Positions 4,194 to 10,580 of a stretch of DNA of 11,313 bases are shown here, piece after piece (the stretch's first letter is position 1; every line of letters begins with the position of its first letter). The position numbers and the translations under genes were made by a program. The stretch comes from JACRJW01 sp964359095 (GTDB lineage Bacteria > Patescibacteriota > Patescibacteriia > UBA9934 > GWF2-40-263): positions 1-11,313 of the forward strand of contig CAYHRJ010000034.1 in the NCBI GenBank assembly GCA_964359095.1. Direction: 5' to 3'. The notes under the pieces are model-generated. The model did no database searches, was not told the origin of the DNA, and saw nothing but the letters and a program-made list of their open reading frames with translations.

Positions 4194-6779
4194 ATGATGC
4201 TATTCAATCGTGTCTGGTTTTTGATTGTCATGATGCTCTCCATCGTGGCGCTTCCGATCCGTATCAATGCCGCCTCACCCACCGTGATCTTTTCCGAGAT
4301 CGCCTGGGCTGGTTCGTCGATCTCAAGTTCTGACGAGTGGATCGAGCTTACGAATCTCTCGTCTGATCCCATCGACCTCACAGGCTGGACCATCACGGGC
4401 GCTGGCTCAAGTGGAAAAACACTCACGCTTCCTGAGGGCAGCGTGATCGCTCCTTACTCAACCTATCTCATTACCAATTATGCAAACGGAAACGCAAGCA
4501 CGGCACTCGCCGTCCTCCCGAACAACACAACTGCCACCCTGTCCCTGCCAAATGACGGATTCAGTCTTGCTCTCTCTGACGCTCTCGGTTCCCAAATCGA
4601 TGTGGCCGGATCAGACAGAAGTCCTTTCGCTGGAGGATCTGGCAGCACTTCAGACTCTGCTGATGGACGATACCGATCCATGGTCCGAGTTGATGGACTA
4701 GTCGCAGGATCCGACGAAGCCGCCTGGTCCGACGCCACCACATCCTCAGGATTCCTGGATGGTGTTCAAGATCTGGGAACACCAGGGGTTGTAGAAGCTG
4801 TAGAGGAAGTCATTGAAGAAGCCCCGTCCGTCTCATCCGACCCATCTGTCCTAGCTGACTCAGTTGTTACTGAAGAAGCCGTCGAGGAAGCAGTGGTTGA
4901 AGTGACTCCAGAAGTCGAGGAAGAAGTCGTCGAAGAAGACCTATCTGTCCCATCCGACCCAGAAGCCCAAGCTGAGGAAGAAATCGTTGAAGTGACTGAG
5001 ACAAAAGAAGCCGATGTCGCTGAAACGGTCGCTGCAGAAGATCCGTCCGACACGTCTGAACCAGAACTGCTGATTGAGGAAGAAGTGGTTGAAATTGTTG
5101 AGACAGAATCAATCGAGGCTGTTGAAACAGTGCAGGTCGTGGAGGCTGTGTCCGTATTCTACTCACCTGGCGTCATCCTGATCAACGAGTTCGTTGTGGA
5201 TCCACTTGAGGATCAAACTGAGTGGATCGAACTCGTGAACCGTTCGACAGAAACCATCACGCTCACCGGCTGGACGATCGAAGACGCAACAGGAAAAACA
5301 ACGGATCTCTCGAGTATCACCCTCACGCCTGGATCGTATAGCGTCGTTGACTCTCCGAAAGGAAAACTGAACAACGACGACGACACGATTACCCTGCGTG
5401 ATGCGACAAATCTTGTCATCGACACGATCAGCTATGGAAGCGAGGCACCTGAGGATGGCAGGGCCCTTGCTCGCAATAGCTCAAACACCTTTGAGCTCAC
5501 AGAAACAACAACGCCTGGAGGACCTAATGTAATCTCTGTCGAAGAAGTGAGTGAAGAGGTACAAGAGGTTGAAGAGGTAGACGCTGACACAGAGATTCCC
5601 GTTACCACTTCTGACCCAACAACCCTCCGCTTCTCATCGCTCTACCCAAACACCACGGGTGACGACGAGCTCGAAGAATACATCGAGCTTACAAACACAG
5701 GCGACGAACAAATCGATCTCCTGGGCTGGACCATCGAAGACGGCTCAACGGATTTCTACATCATCTCTGAGTCACAGATCGTGGAACCGCAAGACACAAA
5801 AAAAATCATGCGAGCAGATTCTGGAATCGCACTCAACAATACCGGCGACACACTAGAGCTCCGCGATCCAAATGAGGAGGTTGTGGACACGGTGAGCTAC
5901 GGCAATGCAGCAAAGGGCTCGACCTACACATTCATGAACGACGCGTGGACGTGGTCAGGGACTGTTTCTGTTACAGAAGCTGTAACTACCTCCTCAAGCA
6001 CGAGTGCGGCACGGACGGTCTCAAGCGCACCAGCGTCTTCAGCGTCCTTAAAAATCCAGACATTGACGATCGAACAGAGTAAAAACCTATCAGACGGTAA
6101 ACGAGTCCGCGTACAAGGAGTAATCACAGTCTTGCCTGGAGTATTTGCACGACAGACGTTCTACGTCATGGATGAAACAGGAGGTATCCAAATCTACTTC
6201 TACGATGCTGACTTTCCTGAGCTGACGATTGGACAACACATCTACGTCACAGGAGAGATGAGTACCTCACATGGCGAACGACGAATCAAAATACAGGTAC
6301 AAACGGACATTGCTTCCGCACAGCAAGAGTCAACACTCATACCTGTTGTGATCTCGATTCCGGAGATCAATGAGGACCGTATTGGATCACTCGTCACGAC
6401 AAATGGACTTGTCCGATCACGCGAGAATGGAAAACTCATCATCGAAGATGCAGGTTCCGAACTAGTTGTCTCTTTGAAGAGTGATCCTGAAATTGACGCA
6501 GCGCGTTTTGAACGAGGCGATCGCATAATGGTCACGGGAGTGCTTACAAGCTACGACGGTGAGCTGCGTATTCGTCCACGTGCTGAGGATGATATTCTCA
6601 TCGACGAGTCCGCCATCGTCTCACTCGCTCTGTCAACTGACGAAGATGGGAAATCTCTATTTGAAGATTCTCAAACACGCACTGGCCTAATCCTATTGCT
6701 CGTCACGGCTGCCTCACTCTCATTGCTTGCCATCCAGCAATATCGCTCACGTCGTCAGCTCACCTTGAGCACGCCATAA
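4194..6779 (+). CDS. Exported, membrane-anchored protein with three lamin-tail domains and two OB-like domains
   Basis: This 861-residue protein starts with a signal peptide (about 1-27; hydrophobic core VWFLIVMMLSIVALP, likely cleavage after NAA). Three lamin-tail (LTD) domains follow at about 28-199, 322-445 and 477-590. Each has the hallmark strand pairs EWIELTN/EWIELVN/EYIELTN and LTGWTI/LTGWTI/LLGWTI. Domains one and two are separated by a highly acidic Val/Glu linker (200-320) made of about three degenerate repeats around SVSSDP, SVPSDP and SDTSEP. A Ser/Thr/Ala linker (592-618) leads to two OB-like domains (about 622-705 and 716-800; RVRVQGVITVLPG and ITVTGV-type strands), as in YhcR-like extracellular nucleases, but no nuclease domain is present. 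A C-terminal helix (829-847) with a basic RSRR stop anchors it. A cell-surface role, perhaps binding DNA or envelope polymers, is likely. ATGs at 4194 and 4197 are both possible; no Shine-Dalgarno is seen. Confidence 0.87.
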   Translation: MMLFNRVWFLIVMMLSIVALPIRINAASPTVIFSEIAWAGSSISSSDEWIELTNLSSDPIDLTGWTITGAGSSGKTLTLPEGSVIAPYSTYLITNYANGNASTALAVLPNNTTATLSLPNDGFSLALSDALGSQIDVAGSDRSPFAGGSGSTSDSADGRYRSMVRVDGLVAGSDEAAWSDATTSSGFLDGVQDLGTPGVVEAVEEVIEEAPSVSSDPSVLADSVVTEEAVEEAVVEVTPEVEEEVVEEDLSVPSDPEAQAEEEIVEVTETKEADVAETVAAEDPSDTSEPELLIEEEVVEIVETESIEAVETVQVVEAVSVFYSPGVILINEFVVDPLEDQTEWIELVNRSTETITLTGWTIEDATGKTTDLSSITLTPGSYSVVDSPKGKLNNDDDTITLRDATNLVIDTISYGSEAPEDGRALARNSSNTFELTETTTPGGPNVISVEEVSEEVQEVEEVDADTEIPVTTSDPTTLRFSSLYPNTTGDDELEEYIELTNTGDEQIDLLGWTIEDGSTDFYIISESQIVEPQDTKKIMRADSGIALNNTGDTLELRDPNEEVVDTVSYGNAAKGSTYTFMNDAWTWSGTVSVTEAVTTSSSTSAARTVSSAPASSASLKIQTLTIEQSKNLSDGKRVRVQGVITVLPGVFARQTFYVMDETGGIQIYFYDADFPELTIGQHIYVTGEMSTSHGERRIKIQVQTDIASAQQESTLIPVVISIPEINEDRIGSLVTTNGLVRSRENGKLIIEDAGSELVVSLKSDPEIDAARFERGDRIMVTGVLTSYDGELRIRPRAEDDILIDESAIVSLALSTDEDGKSLFEDSQTRTGLILLLVTAASLSLLAIQQYRSRRQLTLSTP

Positions 6780-6780
6780 T

Positions 6781-6963
6781 ATGACCCCGTATAAAATCAG
6801 TGCCTCGCGTCTTCAAAACTCCATTGAGCGAAAAGCCTATGCCTACGGCGTCTCCGAAGCTGTTTCAACGTTACTTGGAGAATACGTCATTGAATTAATC
6901 AAAAACACTTATGTCAGACACACAGAGAAGCCATTGGCTTCAAACGCTTCAGGACAGAGTTAA
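6781..6963 (+). CDS. Small hypothetical protein (60 aa)
   Basis: The ATG lies one base after the stop of the lamin-tail gene, so the two are probably co-transcribed. The first 45 residues have helical character with sensible heptad-like spacing (LQNSIERKAYAYGVSEAVSTLLGEYVIELI is split across two helices), while the last 15 (from about RHTEKP) look disordered. The last 53 bases overlap the next reading frame. No family is recognised. It may be a genuine small gene or a by-product of the overlapping frame; its position directly after a stop codon favours a gene. Confidence 0.5.
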   Translation: MTPYKISASRLQNSIERKAYAYGVSEAVSTLLGEYVIELIKNTYVRHTEKPLASNASGQS

Positions 6964-7138
6964 CATGTTTGCGGAACAGTTTGAACTCGACGAAGTCGAA
7001 ACCGGCGCGTTTCGTGATTTCGTCGTCACCACCGCGCGCGATCAGTTCAAGGTTGGAAACAAAAACGGTATTGGCTGGGCATTCAAGCAAATGCGCGAAG
7101 GAAAAATGACACCTCGTCCTGCGCAACAACCTGTATGA
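6911..7138 (+). CDS. Small helical protein (75 aa), unknown
   Basis: The product is predominantly helical and charged (WLQTLQDRVNMFAEQF, then FELDEVETGAFRDFVV, then IGWAFKQMREGK) and ends in a Pro/Gln-rich tail. There is no signal or membrane segment. Two starts compete. The ATG at 6911 overlaps the preceding frame by 53 bases but keeps a natural-looking first helix. The ATG at 6965 lies one base after the preceding stop and would give 57 residues. I favour 6911 for its helix, without strong support. The hairpin at 7153-7180 follows 14 bases after the stop and closes the lamin-tail operon. No function is apparent. Confidence 0.6.
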   Translation: MSDTQRSHWLQTLQDRVNMFAEQFELDEVETGAFRDFVVTTARDQFKVGNKNGIGWAFKQMREGKMTPRPAQQPV

Positions 7139-7152
7139 ATGGCTAAGTAACA

Positions 7153-7180
7153 AAGCCCGGTTGAAGGCCAAACCGGGCTT
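7153..7180 (+). terminator. Perfect hairpin closing the lamin-tail operon
   Basis: AAGCCCGGTT (7153-7162) pairs perfectly with AACCGGGCTT (7171-7180) around an eight-base loop. The tail is pyrimidine-rich (CTCCCTCTCT), not a pure T run, so it may be a weak terminator or an mRNA end-stabilising hairpin. Confidence 0.55.
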
Positions 7181-7191
7181 CTCCCTCTCTA

Positions 7192-7200
7192 TGGTATAAT
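7192..7200 (+). promoter_or_regulatory. Extended -10 promoter of the coiled-coil gene
   Basis: TGGTATAAT (7192-7200) is a perfect extended -10 element. No -35 is found at normal spacing. Transcription would begin near 7207, only about 13 bases before the ATG at 7220. Confidence 0.7.
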
Positions 7201-7219
7201 CACACCAACGATACAAGCT

Positions 7220-7651
7220 ATGGAAAAAGAAATCACGCTCAATCAACTTGCAGGAAATCTCAATCAACTTGGTGAAAAGGTTGGTCAAGTTACTGACAAC
7301 CTCAGTCGTCTCGGTGAAAAAGTCGATCATCTTGCTGAAAAGATTGACCAACGGTTCGATACCGTAGACCAACGGTTCGATACCGTAGACCAACGGTTCG
7401 ATACCGTAGACCAACGGTTCGATGGAATCGATACGCGCCTCGGAAACGTGGAAAGAAAAGTGGATGGTATCGCCACTGATCTGGAAGACCTCGCGATCAT
7501 GACAAAAATGGGATTCGATGATCTGGGAGAGAAAGTCGATGCGAATACCGAATCAATCGCCGTCCTCAACCATCGATACGTCAAGTTACAGGACAAGACA
7601 CTTGATCACGACGTGCGAATCAGACGTCTTGAAAGAGTCCAACCAGCCTAA
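7220..7651 (+). CDS. Heptad-repeat coiled-coil protein
   Basis: The 143-residue protein is almost entirely coiled coil. Leu/Val/Phe/Ile recur every three or four residues from LNQLAGNLNQLGEKV to the end. The centre has repeated heptads with the unit QRFDTVD in three exact copies plus a fourth QRFDGID (residues about 43-71), and further looser units continue (TRLGNVERKVDGIATDLEDL). There is no signal peptide or membrane segment, so it is probably a cytoplasmic rod that forms parallel oligomers. Similar QRFD-type proteins, resembling phage-tail or DUF1640-like stalks, are known in several bacteria, but no enzymatic role can be assigned. It stands alone between its own promoter (7192-7200) and terminator (7659-7695). 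The exact DNA repeats suggest recent length change. Confidence 0.8.
   Translation: MEKEITLNQLAGNLNQLGEKVGQVTDNLSRLGEKVDHLAEKIDQRFDTVDQRFDTVDQRFDTVDQRFDGIDTRLGNVERKVDGIATDLEDLAIMTKMGFDDLGEKVDANTESIAVLNHRYVKLQDKTLDHDVRIRRLERVQPA
7346..7423 (+). repeat. 21-base in-frame tandem repeat, about 3.7 copies
   Basis: The unit beginning GACCAACGGTTCGATACCG occurs three times without any base difference (7346-7366, 7367-7387, 7388-7408) and a fourth time in part (7409-7423). Each unit encodes one heptad, so adding or losing copies keeps both frame and coiled-coil phase. Confidence 0.95.
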
Positions 7652-7652
7652 T

Positions 7653-7695
7653 AAAAAAACCTCCGATGGTACGTCGGAGGTGTTTTCGTTTTTTT
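7653..7695. terminator. Bidirectional intrinsic terminator between coiled-coil gene and tRNA-Gly element
   Basis: ACCTCCGA (7659-7666) pairs with TCGGAGGT (7674-7681). It is preceded by a run of A and followed by GTTTTCGTTTTTTT. It therefore works for the plus-strand gene before it, and on the minus strand for transcripts crossing the tRNA-Gly 3' fragment. Confidence 0.8.
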
Positions 7696-7715
7696 GGAGC
7701 GGGCAACGGGGTTCG
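7694..7715 (-). repeat. Second copy of the tRNA-Gly 3' end (tRNA fragment)
   Basis: These 22 bases are identical to 7876-7897, which on the minus strand are the T-arm 3' half, acceptor 3' strand, discriminator and CCA of the intact tRNA-Gly. The rest of the tRNA is missing; past 7715 the sequence diverges into GC-rich DNA. It is a tRNA remnant or attachment-site-like duplication. Confidence 0.85.
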
Positions 7716-7832
7716 GCCGCGACTCTCGGCTCGCCAGCTCGCCGAGGTCTGGCCACCGCCTCGCCGTGCGTCCTGCTGGCCGCACAAGGCTCCGGCGTTC
7801 GAACCCCGTCGCAAGCCACGCAGGTGGCTTGC
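7706..7832. other. GC-rich structured element between two tRNA-Gly 3' ends
   Basis: This stretch is visibly richer in G and C than its surroundings and has no credible gene. ACGGGGTTCG (7706-7715) is inverted as CGAACCCCGT (7800-7809), enclosing about 84 bases. Inside are CTCGGC/GCCGAG and GGCCA/TGGCC hairpins. A perfect nine-pair hairpin follows (GCAAGCCAC/GTGGCTTGC, 7811-7832). Both arms of the outer inverted repeat resemble the T arm of the neighbouring tRNA. It could be a small non-autonomous mobile element or a decayed tRNA cluster. Confidence 0.55.
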
Positions 7833-7836
7833 TTAA

Positions 7837-7882
7837 GCTCCAACAAAAAGACTCGAGGGATCTCGAGTCTTTTTGTTGGAGC
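7837..7882 (-). terminator. 21-base-pair perfect hairpin terminator fused to the tRNA-Gly 3' end
   Basis: Positions 7837-7857 and 7862-7882 are perfect reverse complements around the loop GGAT. On the minus strand the stem starts inside the tRNA acceptor (GCTCCA) and its second arm contains CTTTTTGTT, so it should stop transcription right after the tRNA. The same stem pairs the tRNA 3' end in the precursor. Confidence 0.8.
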
Positions 7883-7951
7883 GGGCAACGGGGTTCGAAC
7901 CCGCGACCTTCTCCTTGGCAAGGAGACGCTCTACCACTGAGCTATACCCGC
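7877..7951 (-). tRNA. tRNA-Gly(GCC), CCA encoded
   Basis: Read on the minus strand from 7951, acceptor GCGGGTA pairs with TGCCCGC with one G-U, followed by discriminator T and CCA (complement of 7877-7879). The D arm has the usual AGCTCAGTGGTAGAGC. The anticodon stem TCTCC/GGAGA encloses TTGCCAA, giving anticodon GCC. The T arm is GCGGG-TTCGAAC-CCCGT with a G-U closing pair. It is a standard class I tRNA. Confidence 0.95.
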
Positions 7952-7967
7952 ACTAAATTCGAGTGAA

Positions 7968-7997
7968 AGTTTACACTGGATGTCAGATGTGACGCAA
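7968..7997 (-). promoter_or_regulatory. Possible promoter of tRNA-Gly
   Basis: On the minus strand TTGCGT (7997-7992) and TAAACT (7973-7968) are 18 bases apart, and the -10 ends 16 bases before the tRNA 5' end. Both boxes are partial matches. Confidence 0.35.
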
Positions 7998-8018
7998 GTG
8001 TTGTATATTGAAGGGGTT

Positions 8019-9749
8019 ATGCGCAAACGGATCACCAACAAACAGATCGTTGACACTCTGCGTGAAATCGCCCTTTATCTTCGGGCGCAGAATGTTGCCT
8101 TTAAGCCACAGGCCTATGAAGTCGCAGCAGAGGGAATCGCTGGACTTGAGACAGAATTGTCCTCACTCTACACATCGTGTGGCGAAAAATGCATCGACGA
8201 CGTTCCAGGTGTTGGTGAATCGATTGCGGAAAAAATTGAGGAGCTTCTGGTCACAAGCAAACTTGCCTATTATGAGCAGCTCAAAAAGAAATTTCCATTT
8301 GACATGCTCGGACTCTCCAACATCCAGGAGGTGGGACCCAAGACCGCGATGAAACTTTACAAGACGCTGCAGATCAAAACTGTGCGTGACCTAGAACGTG
8401 CAGGGGTCGCTCATAAAATCGAGAACGTGCCCGGCATGGGACACAAAAACGAACAGAAGATCATGCGCGGCATTGCGTTTCTGAAAACGGTTGGCGGTCG
8501 TCGTATTATCCACGACGTTCTTCCCTACGCACAACATCTTGTCAGCCGTCTGCAAAAGGTTGCAGGTGTCACGCACATCGACATCGCAGGCTCTCTGCGC
8601 CGTCGCAAAGAAATGATTGGTGACATCGACCTCATCGCGACGACCACACAACCTCGCGAGCTCATTCGAACATTTAAATCCCTTCCGCAAATCACGGAAG
8701 TCCTCGAGGCTGGTGACACCAAAATCGCAGTGCGCTATTCCAATGGACTGAACGGTGATCTGCTCATTCTCTCGCCAGATGAGTATGGCGCTGCTCTCTT
8801 GCACTTCACAGGGAGTCGTGAACACAACATCAAGTTACGAGAGCTCGCGAAGAAAAAAAAAATGAAGCTCTCCGAACACGGGCTCTTCAGAGAAAAAACG
8901 CGCGTCACCAGTCGCACCGAGGAAGCCGTCTACAAAGCACTTGGACTCCAATTTATTCCACCAGAACTGCGCGTTGGTGACGACGAGATCGAGATCGCAA
9001 AGCTGAAAAATATCCCCGAGCTCATTCCCTACGGCAGCCTCCGCGGTGATCTTCAAGTGCAAACCAACTGGACGGACGGCTCTGCGTCCATCGAGGAAAT
9101 GGCGCGCGCGGCCAAAGCGTTTGGCTTGAGCTACATGGGAGTCACCGATCACACCAAAGCACTTGCCATGACCGGCGGGCTTGATGAAAAAGCGTTGCGT
9201 CGACAGGGAAAAAAAATTGATCAGCTAAATCAAAAACTTAGAGGCTTTCGAATCCTGAAATCTACCGAGTGCGACATCTTGAAAGATGGCTCTTTAGATT
9301 TGCACGATGATGTGCTCAAAACTCTCGATCTCGTCACGGTCTCTGTGCACTCTCACTTTACGCTTTCAAAAAAAGAGATGACGGAACGGATTATCCGCGC
9401 AATCAAACATCCTTTGGTGAACGTACTCCTTCACCCGACAGGACGCATGGTTGGAAGACGCGAGCCATACGAGGTGGATATGAACCAGGTGATCCGTGCG
9501 GCCAAAGAATATAATGTCGCACTTGAAATCAACGGCTCCGAACGCCTTGATCTGCACGAACAATACATCCGTCAGTGCCTGGAAGTTGGCACAAAACTTG
9601 TCGTGAACTCAGACGCCCACAATCCATCGCACTTCGCCGAACATCTTGATCACGGCGTCGCTCAAGCCCGCAAAGGCTGGGCGACAAAAGCTGACATCCT
9701 AAACACAAAACCGCTCAAGGCGTTCTTGGCGGCACTAAAGAAAAAATAA
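8019..9749 (+). CDS. polX: DNA polymerase X with C-terminal PHP domain
   Basis: The 576-residue protein (from the ATG at 8019) matches the usual length of bacterial PolX. An N-terminal helix-hairpin-helix lyase-like region (about 1-150) contains two HhH motifs (DVPGVGESIA, IQEVGPKTAMKLY) and a third at VPGMGHKNEQKI. The polymerase palm has the GS motif (Gly191-Ser192), catalytic Asp202 and Asp204 (GDIDLIA), a third Asp247 (NGDLLIL) and the HFTGSREHN dRP/primer motif. The PHP domain (about 340-576) retains TDH (His378), Glu417, His444 (SVHSHF), His472 (HPTGR) and Asp532/His534 (SDAH). Its first motif reads DLQVQTNWTDG, with Gln346 and Gln348 where HxH is usual. The enzyme should fill gaps in base-excision repair; its Mn-dependent 3'-5' exonuclease may be altered. 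An upstream ATG at 7980 adds 13 unlikely residues. It probably works with the AlkD-like enzyme encoded next. Confidence 0.95.
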   Translation: MRKRITNKQIVDTLREIALYLRAQNVAFKPQAYEVAAEGIAGLETELSSLYTSCGEKCIDDVPGVGESIAEKIEELLVTSKLAYYEQLKKKFPFDMLGLSNIQEVGPKTAMKLYKTLQIKTVRDLERAGVAHKIENVPGMGHKNEQKIMRGIAFLKTVGGRRIIHDVLPYAQHLVSRLQKVAGVTHIDIAGSLRRRKEMIGDIDLIATTTQPRELIRTFKSLPQITEVLEAGDTKIAVRYSNGLNGDLLILSPDEYGAALLHFTGSREHNIKLRELAKKKKMKLSEHGLFREKTRVTSRTEEAVYKALGLQFIPPELRVGDDEIEIAKLKNIPELIPYGSLRGDLQVQTNWTDGSASIEEMARAAKAFGLSYMGVTDHTKALAMTGGLDEKALRRQGKKIDQLNQKLRGFRILKSTECDILKDGSLDLHDDVLKTLDLVTVSVHSHFTLSKKEMTERIIRAIKHPLVNVLLHPTGRMVGRREPYEVDMNQVIRAAKEYNVALEINGSERLDLHEQYIRQCLEVGTKLVVNSDAHNPSHFAEHLDHGVAQARKGWATKADILNTKPLKAFLAALKKK

Positions 9750-9810
9750 TCTGAAAAGCGTTCAGATCACGACGCAAGAAATCGAGCAAGAACTCCTGGC
9801 TCATGTTCGT

Positions 9811-10524
9811 GTGGATCCTGACTACAAAGCCTTCCGACAAAAAACGACCAAGCTCGAGGTGCTTGGACTGCGCTTGCCTGTTATCCAAGAGGTCGAACAA
9901 GCCGGCTTTGTTTTTTACTCTGAAAACCAGGACAAGATCTTGGACAGGTGGAACTACATCTGGAGCCAGGCAACGATTCATGAAGTCATGTATCTCCCAC
10001 TCTTTTACTATCGCCGACATCAACAAGAACTTGGACCTCTTCACTGGAAATTGATGAAGCGCTGGATCGAGCGCGTGGAAAACTGGGAACACGCCGATGC
10101 ACTTTGTCAGCTCTACTCGATTCTGTACGAACGCTATCCCAAGCTGGTCGAGCCAACACTCCGACAATGGAACCGATCGAGCAATCCTTGGAAACGCCGT
10201 GCGTCTATCGTCTCCACAATCTACTATGCCACACCTCGACGAAAGGCTCCCACGATCAAAACCGTCCTCTCGCTCATCGAACCACTGCTTGGCGACAAAA
10301 ACACCTATGTCCAAAAAGCCGTTGGCTGGCAATTGCGTGAAGCGTACAAGCTGTGGCCCAAGGAGAGCCTCGTGTTCCTAAAAAAGCACACACTCGATCT
10401 CTCTGCAACCAGTTTCAGCTACGCAACGGAAAGGCTCCCAAAAAACCAAAGGAATCGGTTCAAAGAACGCAGACATCTAGAACGCAAAAAGAAAAAACTT
10501 TTTTTGCGATCGCAAAAAGATTAA
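9811..10524 (+). CDS. AlkD-like DNA alkylation repair glycosylase (HEAT-like repeats)
   Basis: From the GTG at 9811 the protein has 237 residues and an all-helical, tryptophan-rich pattern typical of the AlkC/AlkD family, which removes positively charged alkylbases such as 3- and 7-methylpurines. Residues matching the B. cereus AlkD active site are present: Trp92 and Asp96 in ENWEHADALC (for Trp109/Asp113), Arg130 in PWKRRASIV (for Arg148) and Trp173 in VQKAVGWQLRE (for Trp187). The C-terminus is strongly basic (KERRHLERKKKK). Coding similarity seems to start earlier: the open frame from 9739 gives TTQEIEQELLAHVRVDPDY, which resembles AlkD's first helix, yet has no ATG, GTG or TTG. CTG at 9751, directly after the polX stop, is the only plausible upstream initiator. 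Linkage to polX suggests a base-excision repair unit. Confidence 0.8.
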   Translation: MDPDYKAFRQKTTKLEVLGLRLPVIQEVEQAGFVFYSENQDKILDRWNYIWSQATIHEVMYLPLFYYRRHQQELGPLHWKLMKRWIERVENWEHADALCQLYSILYERYPKLVEPTLRQWNRSSNPWKRRASIVSTIYYATPRRKAPTIKTVLSLIEPLLGDKNTYVQKAVGWQLREAYKLWPKESLVFLKKHTLDLSATSFSYATERLPKNQRNRFKERRHLERKKKKLFLRSQKD

Positions 10525-10542
10525 TAACTTCTTTCGATCGTC

Positions 10543-10571
10543 TAAAATAAAACCCCGGATGCGTTCCGAGG
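10543..10571 (-). terminator. Intrinsic terminator of the minus-strand orphan gene
   Basis: On the minus strand CCTCGGA (10571-10565) pairs with TCCGGGG (10559-10553) with one G-U around ACGCA, followed by TTTTATTTTA. It lies between two convergent genes. The palindrome TTTTTGCGATCGCAAAAA (10501-10518) inside the end of the AlkD-like gene may serve the opposite direction. Confidence 0.65.
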
Positions 10572-10580
10572 GTGGGAGGA

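Noticed and set aside
4766..5166. Serine- or glutamine/proline-rich frames opposite the acidic linker
   Set aside because: They are antisense shadows of the GAA/GTT-rich repeat codons of the lamin-tail gene.
7518..7966. Several open frames across the tRNA-Gly region
   Set aside because: They are formed by the GC-rich element and tRNA sequence; arginine/proline-rich products are typical of spurious frames over such DNA.
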